Positions 52,241 through 60,372 of a DNA stretch of 64,000 nt are shown here, in pieces. Numbering within the stretch: position 1 is the stretch's first letter; the number at the start of each line of letters is the position of its first letter. The stretch lies in the NCBI GenBank assembly GCA_032055545.1, contig DAMBQR010000003.1, positions 57,985 through 121,984 of the forward strand, written 5' to 3'. Both the position numbers and the translations under genes were made by a program. This stretch comes from Pseudescherichia sp032055545 (lineage in GTDB: Bacteria; Pseudomonadota; Gammaproteobacteria; Enterobacterales; Enterobacteriaceae). The notes under the pieces are model-generated. The model saw only the letters and a list, made by a program, of their open reading frames with translations. It had not been told where the DNA came from and ran no database searches.

Positions 52241-53250
52241 TGACCTATGCCGTTGAGTTTGATGATGTATCCCGCATCTACGGTGACGTTCGGGCGGTGG
52301 ATGGCGTGAGTCTGGCCGTTAACGACGGGGAGTTTTTCTCAATGCTGGGGCCGTCCGGCTCCGGCAAAACCACCTGCCTGCGGCTGATCGCCGGGTTTGA
52401 ACAGCTCTCCGGTGGCGCGGTGCGCATTTTTGGCAAAGAGGCCAGTACGCTGCCGCCCTGGGAGCGCGACGTCAATACCGTCTTTCAGGACTACGCGCTC
52501 TTTCCACATATGTCGATTCTGGATAACGTCGCCTATGGGCTAATGGTGAAAGGCATCGGCAAAAAAGCGCGTCACGCCCAGGCCCATGAGGCGCTGGAGC
52601 GGGTGGCGCTGGGCTTTGCCCATGCCCGGAAGCCCTCCCAGCTCTCCGGGGGCCAGCGTCAGCGGGTTGCTATCGCCCGGGCGCTGGTCAATCAGCCACG
52701 CGTGCTGCTGCTGGACGAGCCGCTCGGTGCCTTAGATCTCAAGCTGCGGGAGCAGATGCAGTTCGAGTTGAAGAAGCTCCAGCAGGATCTGGGCATCACC
52801 TTTATTTTTGTTACCCACGATCAGGGCGAGGCGCTCTCGATGTCCGATCGGGTGGCGGTGTTTAATAATGGCAAGATCGAGCAGGTTGATGCTCCGCGCG
52901 ATCTCTATCTACGTCCGCGCACCCCGTTCGTGGCTGGCTTTGTGGGTACTTCCAACGTTTTTAGCGCCGCAAGGGCGCAGGCGTTGTGTGGTATTGCCGG
53001 TAACTACTCTCTGCGGCCGGAGCACATCCGTCTCGATTGGGCGGATGAGGTGCAAACCGAGGGCGTAGTGCAGACGGTGCAGTATCAGGGGGCAGCGACC
53101 CGCGTTGAGCTGAAGCTGGCGGACGGAGAGCGGCTGCTGGTCAGCCAGGCCAATATGCTTGATGCCCACCAGCCTGCCGCGCTCCAGCCTGGGCAGACCG
53201 TACAGCTCTCCTGGTCGCGAGCGGCAATGGTCCCGCTGCAGGAGGGGTGA
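52240..53250 (+). CDS. ydcT: YdcT, ABC transporter ATP-binding protein
   Basis: 336 aa (E. coli 337). Walker A GPSGSGKTTC (about residues 39-48), Q-loop VFQDYALFPH, signature LSGGQRQRVAIARAL, Walker B VLLLDEPLGALD and H-loop VTHDQGEA are all intact. The C-terminal TOBE-like domain follows FVGTSNVF. It powers the YdcUV permease with the YdcS binding protein, as in PotABCD importers. The start codon overlaps the ydcS stop (TGATG), and its stop overlaps the ydcU start. Confidence 0.96.
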   Translation: MTYAVEFDDVSRIYGDVRAVDGVSLAVNDGEFFSMLGPSGSGKTTCLRLIAGFEQLSGGAVRIFGKEASTLPPWERDVNTVFQDYALFPHMSILDNVAYGLMVKGIGKKARHAQAHEALERVALGFAHARKPSQLSGGQRQRVAIARALVNQPRVLLLDEPLGALDLKLREQMQFELKKLQQDLGITFIFVTHDQGEALSMSDRVAVFNNGKIEQVDAPRDLYLRPRTPFVAGFVGTSNVFSAARAQALCGIAGNYSLRPEHIRLDWADEVQTEGVVQTVQYQGAATRVELKLADGERLLVSQANMLDAHQPAALQPGQTVQLSWSRAAMVPLQEG

Positions 53251-54191
53251 TGGCAATGAGCGCTATTCCTGCCCCGCGCCCGTCGGCGCATGGCCGTCTG
53301 AGCGGAATGTTCTGGCGTAGACCAACGCTGGGTCTCCTGTTGCTGCTGGTCGCCCCGCTGATGTGGTTCGGCATTGTCTATCTCGGGTCGCTGCTGACCC
53401 TGCTCTGGCAGGGACTCTATACCTTCGATGACTTCACCATGTCGGTGACGCCGGATTTAACCCTGGCGAATTTGCAGGCGCTGTTTCAACCCGCTAACTA
53501 CGACATTATCCTGCGCACGCTGACCATGGCGATTGCAGTCACCCTCGCCAGCGCGATCCTCGCTTTTCCGCTGGCCTGGTTTATGGCTCGTTATACTCAG
53601 GGCAAGCTGAAGGCCTTTTTCTATATTGCGGTGATGCTGCCGATGTGGGCCAGCTATATCGTCAAGGCCTACGCCTGGACGCTGCTGCTGTCCCGGGACG
53701 GCGTGGCGCAGTGGTTCTTGCTCCACCTGGGTTTGCAGCCGCTGCTGGAGAGCGTGCTGACCCTGCCTGCGGTAGGCGGCAGTACGCTCTCGACCTCCGG
53801 CCTCGGGCGCTTCCTGGTCTTTGTCTATATCTGGCTGCCGTTTATGATCCTGCCGGTGCAGGCGGCGCTGGAGCGGCTTCCGCCGTCGCTGCTGCAGGCC
53901 TCGGCGGATCTTGGCGCGCGTCCGGCGCAGACCTTCCGCCACGTGGTGCTTCCCCTGGCGATCCCCGGCGTGGCGGCGGGATCGATCTTTACCTTCTCCC
54001 TGACCCTGGGGGACTTTATTGTTCCGCAACTGGTTGGCCCGCCCGGCTTCTTTATTGGCAACATGGTCTACTCCCAGCAGGGGGCGATTGGCAACATGCC
54101 GATGGCGGCGGCGTTCACCCTGGTGCCCATTGTTTTGATTGCCCTCTATCTGGCGCTCGTGAAGCGCCTGGGAGCGTTCGATGCACTCTGA
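53250..54191 (+). CDS. ydcU: YdcU, ABC permease subunit (PotB/PotH-like)
   Basis: 313 aa, equal to E. coli YdcU, starting MAMSAIP at the ATG 4 nt after AGGAGG; a GTG one codon earlier is unlikely. Six membrane segments with the binding-protein-dependent transport loop EAA motif LLQASADLGARPAQTFRHVVLPLAIPG that contacts the ATPase. Start overlaps the ydcT TGA by one base and the end overlaps ydcV by 11 nt. Confidence 0.95.
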   Translation: MAMSAIPAPRPSAHGRLSGMFWRRPTLGLLLLLVAPLMWFGIVYLGSLLTLLWQGLYTFDDFTMSVTPDLTLANLQALFQPANYDIILRTLTMAIAVTLASAILAFPLAWFMARYTQGKLKAFFYIAVMLPMWASYIVKAYAWTLLLSRDGVAQWFLLHLGLQPLLESVLTLPAVGGSTLSTSGLGRFLVFVYIWLPFMILPVQAALERLPPSLLQASADLGARPAQTFRHVVLPLAIPGVAAGSIFTFSLTLGDFIVPQLVGPPGFFIGNMVYSQQGAIGNMPMAAAFTLVPIVLIALYLALVKRLGAFDAL

Positions 54192-54987
54192 TCGCGCACC
54201 GCTGCTATTAAAAATTGCCGCCTGGGGCGGGGTGGTTTTTCTGCACTTCCCGCTGCTGATCATCGCTATCTATGCCTTTAATACCGAAGATGCCGCCTTC
54301 AGCTTTCCGCCCCAGGGCCTGACGCTGCGCTGGTTCACGATAGCTGCCTCGCGGAGCGATATCCTTGATGCGGTGACGTTGTCACTTAAAGTGGCGGCGC
54401 TGGCGACCCTTGTGGCGCTAATACTTGGCACGCTTGCTGCTTGTGCTCTCTGGCGCAGCCAGTTTTTTGGCAAAAACGCTATCTCACTGCTTCTGCTCCT
54501 GCCCATCGCCTTGCCCGGCATTGTGACCGGCCTGGCGCTACTGACGGCGTTTAAAACGGTAGGGCTGGAGCCAGGGTTTCTGACCATCGTGATTGGCCAT
54601 GCCACCTTCTGCGTGGTGGTGGTCTTTAACAACGTGATTGCCCGCTTCAGGCGCACCGCCTGGAGCATGGTAGAGGCGTCGATGGATCTGGGGGCCAACG
54701 GCTGGCAGACCTTTCGCTACGTGGTGCTGCCAAACCTTGGCTCGGCGCTGCTGGCAGGCGGGATGCTGGCGTTTGCCCTGTCGTTTGATGAAATCATCGT
54801 CACCACCTTTACTGCCGGACACGAGCGTACTTTGCCGCTGTGGCTGCTGAACCAGTTGGGCAGACCGCGCGAGGTACCCATCACTAACGTGGTAGCCCTG
54901 CTGGTGATGCTGGTAACAACGCTGCCCATTTTAGGTGCCTGGTGGCTGACCCGCAGGGGCGAGAACGCCTTTGGCAATGAGAAATAA
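54181..54987 (+). CDS. ydcV: YdcV, ABC permease subunit (PotC/PotI-like)
   Basis: 268 aa (E. coli 264). Six membrane segments; EAA loop VEASMDLGANGWQTFRYVVLPNLGSALLAGG. The gene starts inside the last codons of ydcU, indicating coupled synthesis of the two permease halves. Together with YdcS and YdcT it forms a complete importer; patD for oxidation of 4-aminobutanal follows after 24 bp, pointing to putrescine-like substrates. Confidence 0.95.
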   Translation: MHSDRAPLLLKIAAWGGVVFLHFPLLIIAIYAFNTEDAAFSFPPQGLTLRWFTIAASRSDILDAVTLSLKVAALATLVALILGTLAACALWRSQFFGKNAISLLLLLPIALPGIVTGLALLTAFKTVGLEPGFLTIVIGHATFCVVVVFNNVIARFRRTAWSMVEASMDLGANGWQTFRYVVLPNLGSALLAGGMLAFALSFDEIIVTTFTAGHERTLPLWLLNQLGRPREVPITNVVALLVMLVTTLPILGAWWLTRRGENAFGNEK

Positions 54988-55011
54988 TTGACCCTCAAAC
55001 AGGATATGATT

Positions 55012-56436
55012 ATGCAAGATCAACTGTTAATTAATGGCGAACTGGTAAGCGGGGAAGGTGAAAAGCAGGCGGTCTACAATCCCGCTACCGGCGAGGTGCT
55101 GCTGGAGATTGCCGAAGCCTCTGTCGCCCAGGTAGACGCCGCCGTGCAGGCTGCGGATCGCGCCTTTGTCGAGTGGGGCTATGCGACGCCGAAAGTTCGC
55201 GCCCAGGCGCTGCTCGATCTCGCCCAGGCCATTGAAGACAACGCCGAGGCGCTGGCCCAGCTGGAGTCCCTTAACTGCGGCAAGCCGCTGCACTGTGTGA
55301 TTGGCGATGAGATCCCCGCCGTGGTTGACGTATTCCGTTTTTTTGCCGGAGCGGCGCGCACCCTCAACGGCCTGGCGGCGGGCGAGTATCTGGAGGGGCA
55401 CACCTCGATGATCCGCCGCGATCCGGTGGGCGTGGTGGCATCGATTGCCCCCTGGAACTATCCGCTGATGATGGCCGCCTGGAAGCTGGCTCCTGCGCTG
55501 GCGGCGGGCAACTGCGTGGTGATCAAACCGTCAGAAATTACCCCGCTTACCGCGCTGAAGCTGGCTGAGCTGGCGAAGGATATCTTCCCGGCTGGCGTGC
55601 TCAACGTGCTGTTTGGCCGGGGTAAGACCGTAGGCGATCCGCTCACCGGCCACGAGAAGGTACGGATGGTCTCCCTGACCGGCTCGATTGCCACCGGGGA
55701 GCATATCATCGGCCATACCGCCTCCTCGGTGAAGCGTACCCATATGGAGCTGGGGGGCAAAGCGCCGGTCATCGTCTTTGACGATGCCGATCTTGACGCG
55801 GTGGTGGAAGGGGTGCGCACCTTTGGTTACTACAACGCAGGTCAGGACTGTACCGCCGCCTGCCGGATCTATGCTCAGAAGGGCATTTATGATGCGCTGG
55901 TCGAGAAGCTGGGCGCAGCGGTGGCAAGTCTGAAGATGGGCGCGCCGGACGATGAAAGCACCGAGCTGGGACCGCTCAGCTCCGCAGCGCATCTGGAGCG
56001 GGTAACCAACGCCGTCGAGGCGGCGAAAGCGCTGGGGCATATCAGCGTAGTGACCGGGGGCGCGAAGCGCGATGGTGCGGGCTACTATTTCCAGCCGACG
56101 CTGCTGGCGGGGGCTAAGCAGGAGGACGACATCGTCCAGCATGAAGTGTTCGGCCCTGTGGTAAGCGTGACCGCGTTTGATGATGAAGAGCAGGTGCTGG
56201 AGTGGGCCAACGACTCCCGATATGGGCTGGCCTCATCGGTCTGGACCCGCGACGTGGGCCGCGCGCACCGGCTAAGCGCCCGTCTGCAGTACGGCTGCAC
56301 CTGGGTCAATACCCACTTTATGCTGGTGAGCGAGATGCCGCACGGCGGGCAGAAGATGTCTGGCTACGGCAAGGACATGTCGGTCTACGGCATCGAGGAC
56401 TATACCGTGATTCGGCACGTCATGATTAAACACTAA
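55012..56436 (+). CDS. patD: Gamma-aminobutyraldehyde dehydrogenase PatD
   Basis: 474 aa from the ATG at 55012 (MQDQLLINGELVSGEGEKQAVYNPATGEVLLEIAEAS), the exact length of E. coli PatD; the frame is open 24 nt further back. NAD-dependent aldehyde dehydrogenase that turns 4-aminobutanal, formed from putrescine by PatA, into GABA. Catalytic residues: Glu in MELGGKAP and Cys in NAGQDCTAACR; PWNYPLMM is the nucleotide/active-site loop. Last gene of the ydcSTUV operon. E. coli PatD is sigma-S and nitrogen regulated; no sites were assigned here. Confidence 0.96.
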   Translation: MQDQLLINGELVSGEGEKQAVYNPATGEVLLEIAEASVAQVDAAVQAADRAFVEWGYATPKVRAQALLDLAQAIEDNAEALAQLESLNCGKPLHCVIGDEIPAVVDVFRFFAGAARTLNGLAAGEYLEGHTSMIRRDPVGVVASIAPWNYPLMMAAWKLAPALAAGNCVVIKPSEITPLTALKLAELAKDIFPAGVLNVLFGRGKTVGDPLTGHEKVRMVSLTGSIATGEHIIGHTASSVKRTHMELGGKAPVIVFDDADLDAVVEGVRTFGYYNAGQDCTAACRIYAQKGIYDALVEKLGAAVASLKMGAPDDESTELGPLSSAAHLERVTNAVEAAKALGHISVVTGGAKRDGAGYYFQPTLLAGAKQEDDIVQHEVFGPVVSVTAFDDEEQVLEWANDSRYGLASSVWTRDVGRAHRLSARLQYGCTWVNTHFMLVSEMPHGGQKMSGYGKDMSVYGIEDYTVIRHVMIKH

Positions 56437-56485
56437 GGTAGGTTCAGGTGGCTGAAACAGCAAGGGATGCCGTTCCAGCCATAGT

Positions 56486-56656
56486 TTATCTTTTATTCTG
56501 GCCGCTAGCGGACGACACGGGGCCATAGGCAAGATCAAACTTCGGAGGATTCAATAAGTTCTTGCTTTTTAGGTCGTTAATCATGGATTTTTGCCGTGGT
56601 GAGCAAACCATAGCCGACAACGATATAACCTGTTCAATCAATCTTGAATTGGGCAT
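56486..56656 (-). CDS. Hypothetical short protein (56 aa) downstream of the protease-like gene
   Basis: Read from the ATG at 56656, preceded by AGGGGGAATAACAAC; 36 bp after the stop of the serine-protease homologue on the same strand. The sequence MPNSRLIEQVISLSAMVCSPRQKSMINDLKSKNLL is helical and basic, the rest Pro/Ser-rich. No family recognised. It may be a partner of the protease-like gene, but it could also be a chance frame. Confidence 0.4.
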   Translation of the reverse strand: MPNSRLIEQVISLSAMVCSPRQKSMINDLKSKNLLNPPKFDLAYGPVSSASGQNKR

Positions 56657-56691
56657 GTTGTTATTCCCCCTGTGAGAGTAGCTCCACGCTA

Positions 56692-57582
56692 TCACTCTTG
56701 TGCGGCAGTGTCATCAGCCAAAGATGACATTACGATTATCTCTTTTTGCACCTTGAACCTAAATTCCGTCAACATCTTATCTATTTCTCTAAGATCTTCT
56801 GTTAGTTGTACGTTATCCGTAAAGTCCTCTATTTGAAGATTGAGATCGTTTCTAAGCGTATTAATACCTATAAATCGCCCATGTGAATGCCAGCGCCTGT
56901 TATCGCTAAGAGCCACTGCGATATCTTCAGCTCTGGCGATTTTATCTTCCGGGGTTACAGGTGCTTGAGTACTTTCTCGTACGTTCCAGTTACGAAATTT
57001 GTATTCAACAAGCCATTTCTTTAACAGATCTTTAGAGAGCTCCCTGGCTTGCTCATAGCGTCTGAGCTGGGCTAAATCTAAGTTATTAAGCATCATTAAT
57101 TCAGCCTGCGTAACCTGACCGGTATGCGATTTGTTAATAACTTCCTCGACTTTATCCAGGTATCCAAGAGCAGGTACCCACTTACCGTCAGGTGACTGAA
57201 CCTGTGGATCAATCGGACCCAGCGAAGAAGCATAATCCATAAAAATTTTATCACCAGACATGCACCAAATCGTACCGGCAGACATGGCATAGTTAGGGAC
57301 AATAAAATAGACTTCCTGATAAAAATGCCTGGTTATTTCAACCATTTTTTCTACAGACTCGACAGAGCCACCGCCGGTAGAAAGTATTATGACAAGAGAG
57401 CTTCTCTGTCTCCTTTTTGCTGCCCGACCAAGGCCTTCAAGTACCGGTTGATAGATCTGTTTAGCCCACTCTGTGATTCCTCCATAGTATACAATGACAT
57501 CTGAGTCTGGAAAGTGAACGTTTTTTAATTCATCAATTTTAAAAGCGATAAAGCTTTCAATTGTGTCATCTATATTGCTCAA
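56692..57582 (-). CDS. SDH_sah-family serine protease homologue (ClpP/SppA fold)
   Basis: 296 aa from a TTG at 57582, which has GGAG 6 nt upstream; an ATG nine codons earlier (57609) has no ribosome site, so both starts are possible. The protein matches the serine-dehydrogenase-proteinase (SDH_sah) group of the ClpP/crotonase fold: VIILSTGGGSVESVEKMVEI (oxyanion strand), FIVPNYAMSAGTIWCMSGDKIFMDYASSLGPIDPQ with the candidate nucleophile Ser in AMSAGT, then a long helical C-terminus. No signal peptide, so probably cytoplasmic. GC content is far below that of patD and srfC, and the gene sits between backbone genes, so it was probably acquired. Biological role unknown. Confidence 0.8.
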   Translation of the reverse strand: MSNIDDTIESFIAFKIDELKNVHFPDSDVIVYYGGITEWAKQIYQPVLEGLGRAAKRRQRSSLVIILSTGGGSVESVEKMVEITRHFYQEVYFIVPNYAMSAGTIWCMSGDKIFMDYASSLGPIDPQVQSPDGKWVPALGYLDKVEEVINKSHTGQVTQAELMMLNNLDLAQLRRYEQARELSKDLLKKWLVEYKFRNWNVRESTQAPVTPEDKIARAEDIAVALSDNRRWHSHGRFIGINTLRNDLNLQIEDFTDNVQLTEDLREIDKMLTEFRFKVQKEIIVMSSLADDTAAQE

Positions 57583-57609
57583 AATACTCTCCGCAAATAA
57601 TATGGGCAT

Positions 57610-57901
57610 AAATATTATTTAAATGAATGTAATTGGCAGGCTGAGGTCGATGGTATTCAGGAGGGTTATATATATTTAGGGCCTCACCCTAACTACTATG
57701 TTGATGATAGGGTTTGTTTAAATTAGCGCAAGTTGATCTTTATAAACCGGGAGGTTACTCGATATTTTGGTTAAAAAGTATCACATTGCTACCAACCGGT
57801 ACAAAACTGCACCGCCGTCTTCCTGCTTTGCTCTTCTTTTCGCTTTTTGCCCCCGACATAATCGACAGGTCCGGTTTCCCTCACTTCCGCAGGGATAAAG
57901 C
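57610..57901. other. AT-rich gap upstream of ortT
   Basis: 292 bp between the protease-like gene and the FNR box. A 63-codon frame at 57714-57905 has no ribosome site. Promoters for the divergent genes must lie here, but none is clear. Confidence 0.4.
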
Positions 57902-57915
57902 TTGATTTACATCAA
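57902..57915 (+). promoter_or_regulatory. Consensus FNR box upstream of ortT
   Basis: TTGATTTACATCAA matches the FNR consensus TTGAT-N4-ATCAA at all ten positions, 50 bp before the ortT ATG. Suggests induction (or repression, depending on promoter position) by oxygen limitation. Confidence 0.75.
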
Positions 57916-57965
57916 TAAAAAATGCATATTGCGCGCGTTTTATTCTATTTGAGCAACTGTCGGCT

Positions 57966-58139
57966 ATGACCCTATACCAAAAAATGCTGGTCTTCTACGC
58001 CGTGATGGCGACGATCTGTGCACTCATCACCTGGTTCCTGTCAAAGGACCGCAAGCGGATCCGCTTCCTGTGCGCGTTTCTAATCGGCTCCACCTGGCCG
58101 ATGAGCTTCCCGGTGGCGCTGCTGATCTCACTGTTCTAA
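57966..58139 (+). CDS. ortT: Membrane toxin OrtT (GhoT-like, 57 aa)
   Basis: 57 aa, the length of both OrtT (YdcX) and GhoT. MTLYQKMLVFYAVMATICALITWFLSKDRKRIRFLCAFLIGSTWPMSFPVALLISLF has two membrane helices joined by a basic loop (KDRKRIR) and the conserved C-terminal TWPMSFPVALL. OrtT is an orphan toxin that damages the inner membrane and lowers ATP during growth under certain stresses; no antitoxin gene (ghoS-like) is adjacent here either. It lies just after patD in E. coli; here the low-GC protease insertion separates them. Too short for usual ORF filters. Confidence 0.92.
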   Translation: MTLYQKMLVFYAVMATICALITWFLSKDRKRIRFLCAFLIGSTWPMSFPVALLISLF

Positions 58140-58159
58140 GCGAGCGGGTGTAAAGAGAT

Positions 58160-58189
58160 CTCCCCGGCGCGCGCTGCGCCACCGGGGAG
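58160..58189. terminator. Hairpin between convergent ortT and srfC
   Basis: CTCCCCGG-N14-CCGGGGAG, perfect 8-bp stem, 20 bp after the ortT stop and 8 bp before the srfC stop. No T-run; REP-like loop (GCGCGCGCTGCGCC). Confidence 0.55.
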
Positions 58190-58197
58190 GCACGCTG

Positions 58198-60372
58198 TCA
58201 GGGCAGAAGCGCCCGCAGCGTTTTGCGCTGGGCATCCGTCACGTCAGACGGGTGCTGATAACCGATGTTCTCGTTGCTGCGGGTATAGAGCGCCACCAGC
58301 CAGTCATAGACGTAGCGGGTAGCGGCGTGAACCGGCTGCTCCCCTAGCCTGGTCAGTCTGCCTTCGGTGTGGGCTGGCGCGTCGGTGCTGAAGATTGCGC
58401 TGCCTTTCTGGATGCGGCTGGCCGGGCGCTGGCTTACCGCCACGTCGGCATAGCCAAGCCAGGCGATCAGGTTGCCAATGGCCGCATGCAGCTGCGCCGC
58501 ACAGGCGTTATCCTGCTGCATCAGCGTTTGCAACTGTCCGGCAAGGTCGAGGCGGTAGCTGGTAGTAATGATGGTGTCCGCCACCTCGCGTAGCGCAGCA
58601 GGGGTCATGCCCAGCCGGGTGGCGCTCTCTGCGCTGCGGCTCCACTGGCGCAGGTGGTTTACCCACATGGCGTGCGCCTGCTGGCCCGCATCCCGCGCAG
58701 CGCTGGCACGCTCCGGCGTCTCCTGCGCATCGGCAAAGAGATCGATCGCCTCGCTAAACAGGCCGCTCACCTTCTCCTCGCGCGGCAGTTGCACCTTCCA
58801 CAGGGCGTCAAACTGCTTCATCTCCGGCAGCAGGCCCTCCAATAGCTCACCGTGACGTCCGGCCTGGCCCTGTAGCTCGCGAATGGTCGCTTCGGCACGA
58901 GCGCGGCGGGCTTCTCCCTCTTCCGTTAGCGGCGAAAGCAGAGCCTGCATCAGATCGCGCAGCATCTGCTGATGGCGATCGCGCAGGGCATTCAGTCGGC
59001 TAATGCCCTGCGATGGCGCGGTGGCCTGGGAGAGCCACTCAATCAGCCGTTGCAGGCTGCTGGCGTCCAGCGCCTGCAGGGTGCCCCAGCGCTGGCCGGG
59101 CTTGCCCAGCAGCTGCTGGACGGTTTCGTCCAGATTCAGCGAGGTGGTAAACCGCGCGTCCTGAGGCGTAATCGCCCATACCAACCCCGGCAGCGCCGTC
59201 TCCTGACCCGACTGGGTATCCTGCACCCAGTTCAGCAGAGCTTTGGCCGTGGTGGCGATTTCGCTGCGCTGCGGCGTGGCGTTGCAGATCATCAATACGT
59301 CCGGCTGCAGCCGTTGACGATAGCGCTCCAGCAGCCAGCGACATTTACTGTGCCACAGCGGGCGCTCAGGCAGCACCGCCGGGCAGGGGATATCGACAAT
59401 ATCGACCCCATCCAGCACGCCGTTTTCAACGCACAGCACCAGCTCACAGGTCAGTAGCGACAGGGTGGCGAGAGGAAGGCTCACCGCATTTTGCAGCTCA
59501 TCTTTTGACACAGGATGGACCACGACCTCCGCCTGCGCCTCAATACTCTCTGCTGCCAGCGGATTTAAAAAACCTTCCGTTGGCAGGGCAAAGTTATCTA
59601 CCAGCAGACTCAGCGGCGCGGCCAGCTCGGCGGCGCTGCCGGTCTGGTGCAGAACGTGCGCCAGAGCCAGCCACTGCTGGGTCAGCTCCTGTTGCTCACC
59701 CCACAGCAGCGACCAGGCGCTGGCCCGTGCGCGCAGATCCAGGGAGGGGATCAGGGTGGCGAACTGGTACCACAGGCTATCATCAATCTGCTGCTGCGCG
59801 GCGGGCACGATGGTACGCCAGAATGCGGCGACAGAGGCCACCTCTTCAGCGGTGATGCCCGCCACCGGATGCGGCTGACGCAGCCCGCGCCAGCGGTCAA
59901 GACGATCCGCAATTATTGCTCGCTCGACGAGGTGACGCTCCTGCTGCCCGGCCGCATGGGCGATGAATACCTGCACCAGTTCGGCCTCAGTAATCAGACG
60001 CAGACGCAGGGGAAACGCATCGTCAACGCGCTGATGTTGGGTAGTGAAGCGTAGCGCCATGCCGGTAAGGGCGTGGCCAGGGTTGATATGGCTAAAGTAG
60101 TCGAAGTTCTTCTCACCGGCCTTAACGTTCACCCGACCGCCGCTGCTGCTGCACAGGGCGGCAAGCAGATGCGCCTTTGCCGCCTGGGCGTGGCCATAGA
60201 GACCCACGGTGCGGGTTTGTTCAGCCGCGAAGGCCAGCGCGCGCTCATGAGCGGCCGCATCGGTCAGGCGCAGCAGCAGCGCGTCGGCGTCATCGTCAAG
60301 CAGCGGGGCGTGCTGGCGGGTCTCATCAATCCATGCCATTAATGCCTGGGAGGTTTTGCTCAGATCTCTCAT
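58198..60372 (-). CDS. srfC: SrfC, putative virulence factor with degenerate P-loop
   Basis: 724 aa, SrfC family (Salmonella srfABC, named as SsrB-regulated factors). Mostly helical. Residues 57-70 read GLYGHAQAAKAHLL, a Walker-A-like loop in which the Ser/Thr after Lys is replaced by Ala. Residues 324-331 (DIVDIPCP) resemble the DxPG (G3) motif and 360-366 (LMICNAT) a G4-like strand end, so the chain may be a diverged dynamin-type GTPase. Its ATG overlaps the srfB stop by 4 nt, so it is coupled to srfB. Cytoplasmic, no signal peptide. No biochemical function is established for the family. Confidence 0.85.
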   Translation of the reverse strand: MRDLSKTSQALMAWIDETRQHAPLLDDDADALLLRLTDAAAHERALAFAAEQTRTVGLYGHAQAAKAHLLAALCSSSGGRVNVKAGEKNFDYFSHINPGHALTGMALRFTTQHQRVDDAFPLRLRLITEAELVQVFIAHAAGQQERHLVERAIIADRLDRWRGLRQPHPVAGITAEEVASVAAFWRTIVPAAQQQIDDSLWYQFATLIPSLDLRARASAWSLLWGEQQELTQQWLALAHVLHQTGSAAELAAPLSLLVDNFALPTEGFLNPLAAESIEAQAEVVVHPVSKDELQNAVSLPLATLSLLTCELVLCVENGVLDGVDIVDIPCPAVLPERPLWHSKCRWLLERYRQRLQPDVLMICNATPQRSEIATTAKALLNWVQDTQSGQETALPGLVWAITPQDARFTTSLNLDETVQQLLGKPGQRWGTLQALDASSLQRLIEWLSQATAPSQGISRLNALRDRHQQMLRDLMQALLSPLTEEGEARRARAEATIRELQGQAGRHGELLEGLLPEMKQFDALWKVQLPREEKVSGLFSEAIDLFADAQETPERASAARDAGQQAHAMWVNHLRQWSRSAESATRLGMTPAALREVADTIITTSYRLDLAGQLQTLMQQDNACAAQLHAAIGNLIAWLGYADVAVSQRPASRIQKGSAIFSTDAPAHTEGRLTRLGEQPVHAATRYVYDWLVALYTRSNENIGYQHPSDVTDAQRKTLRALLP

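Noticed and set aside
53457..54263. 268-aa minus-strand frame opposite ydcU/ydcV
   Set aside because: Shadow; extremely rich in Arg, Gln, His.
57714..57905. 63-aa plus-strand frame upstream of ortT
   Set aside because: No ribosome site and it runs into the FNR box; likely chance.
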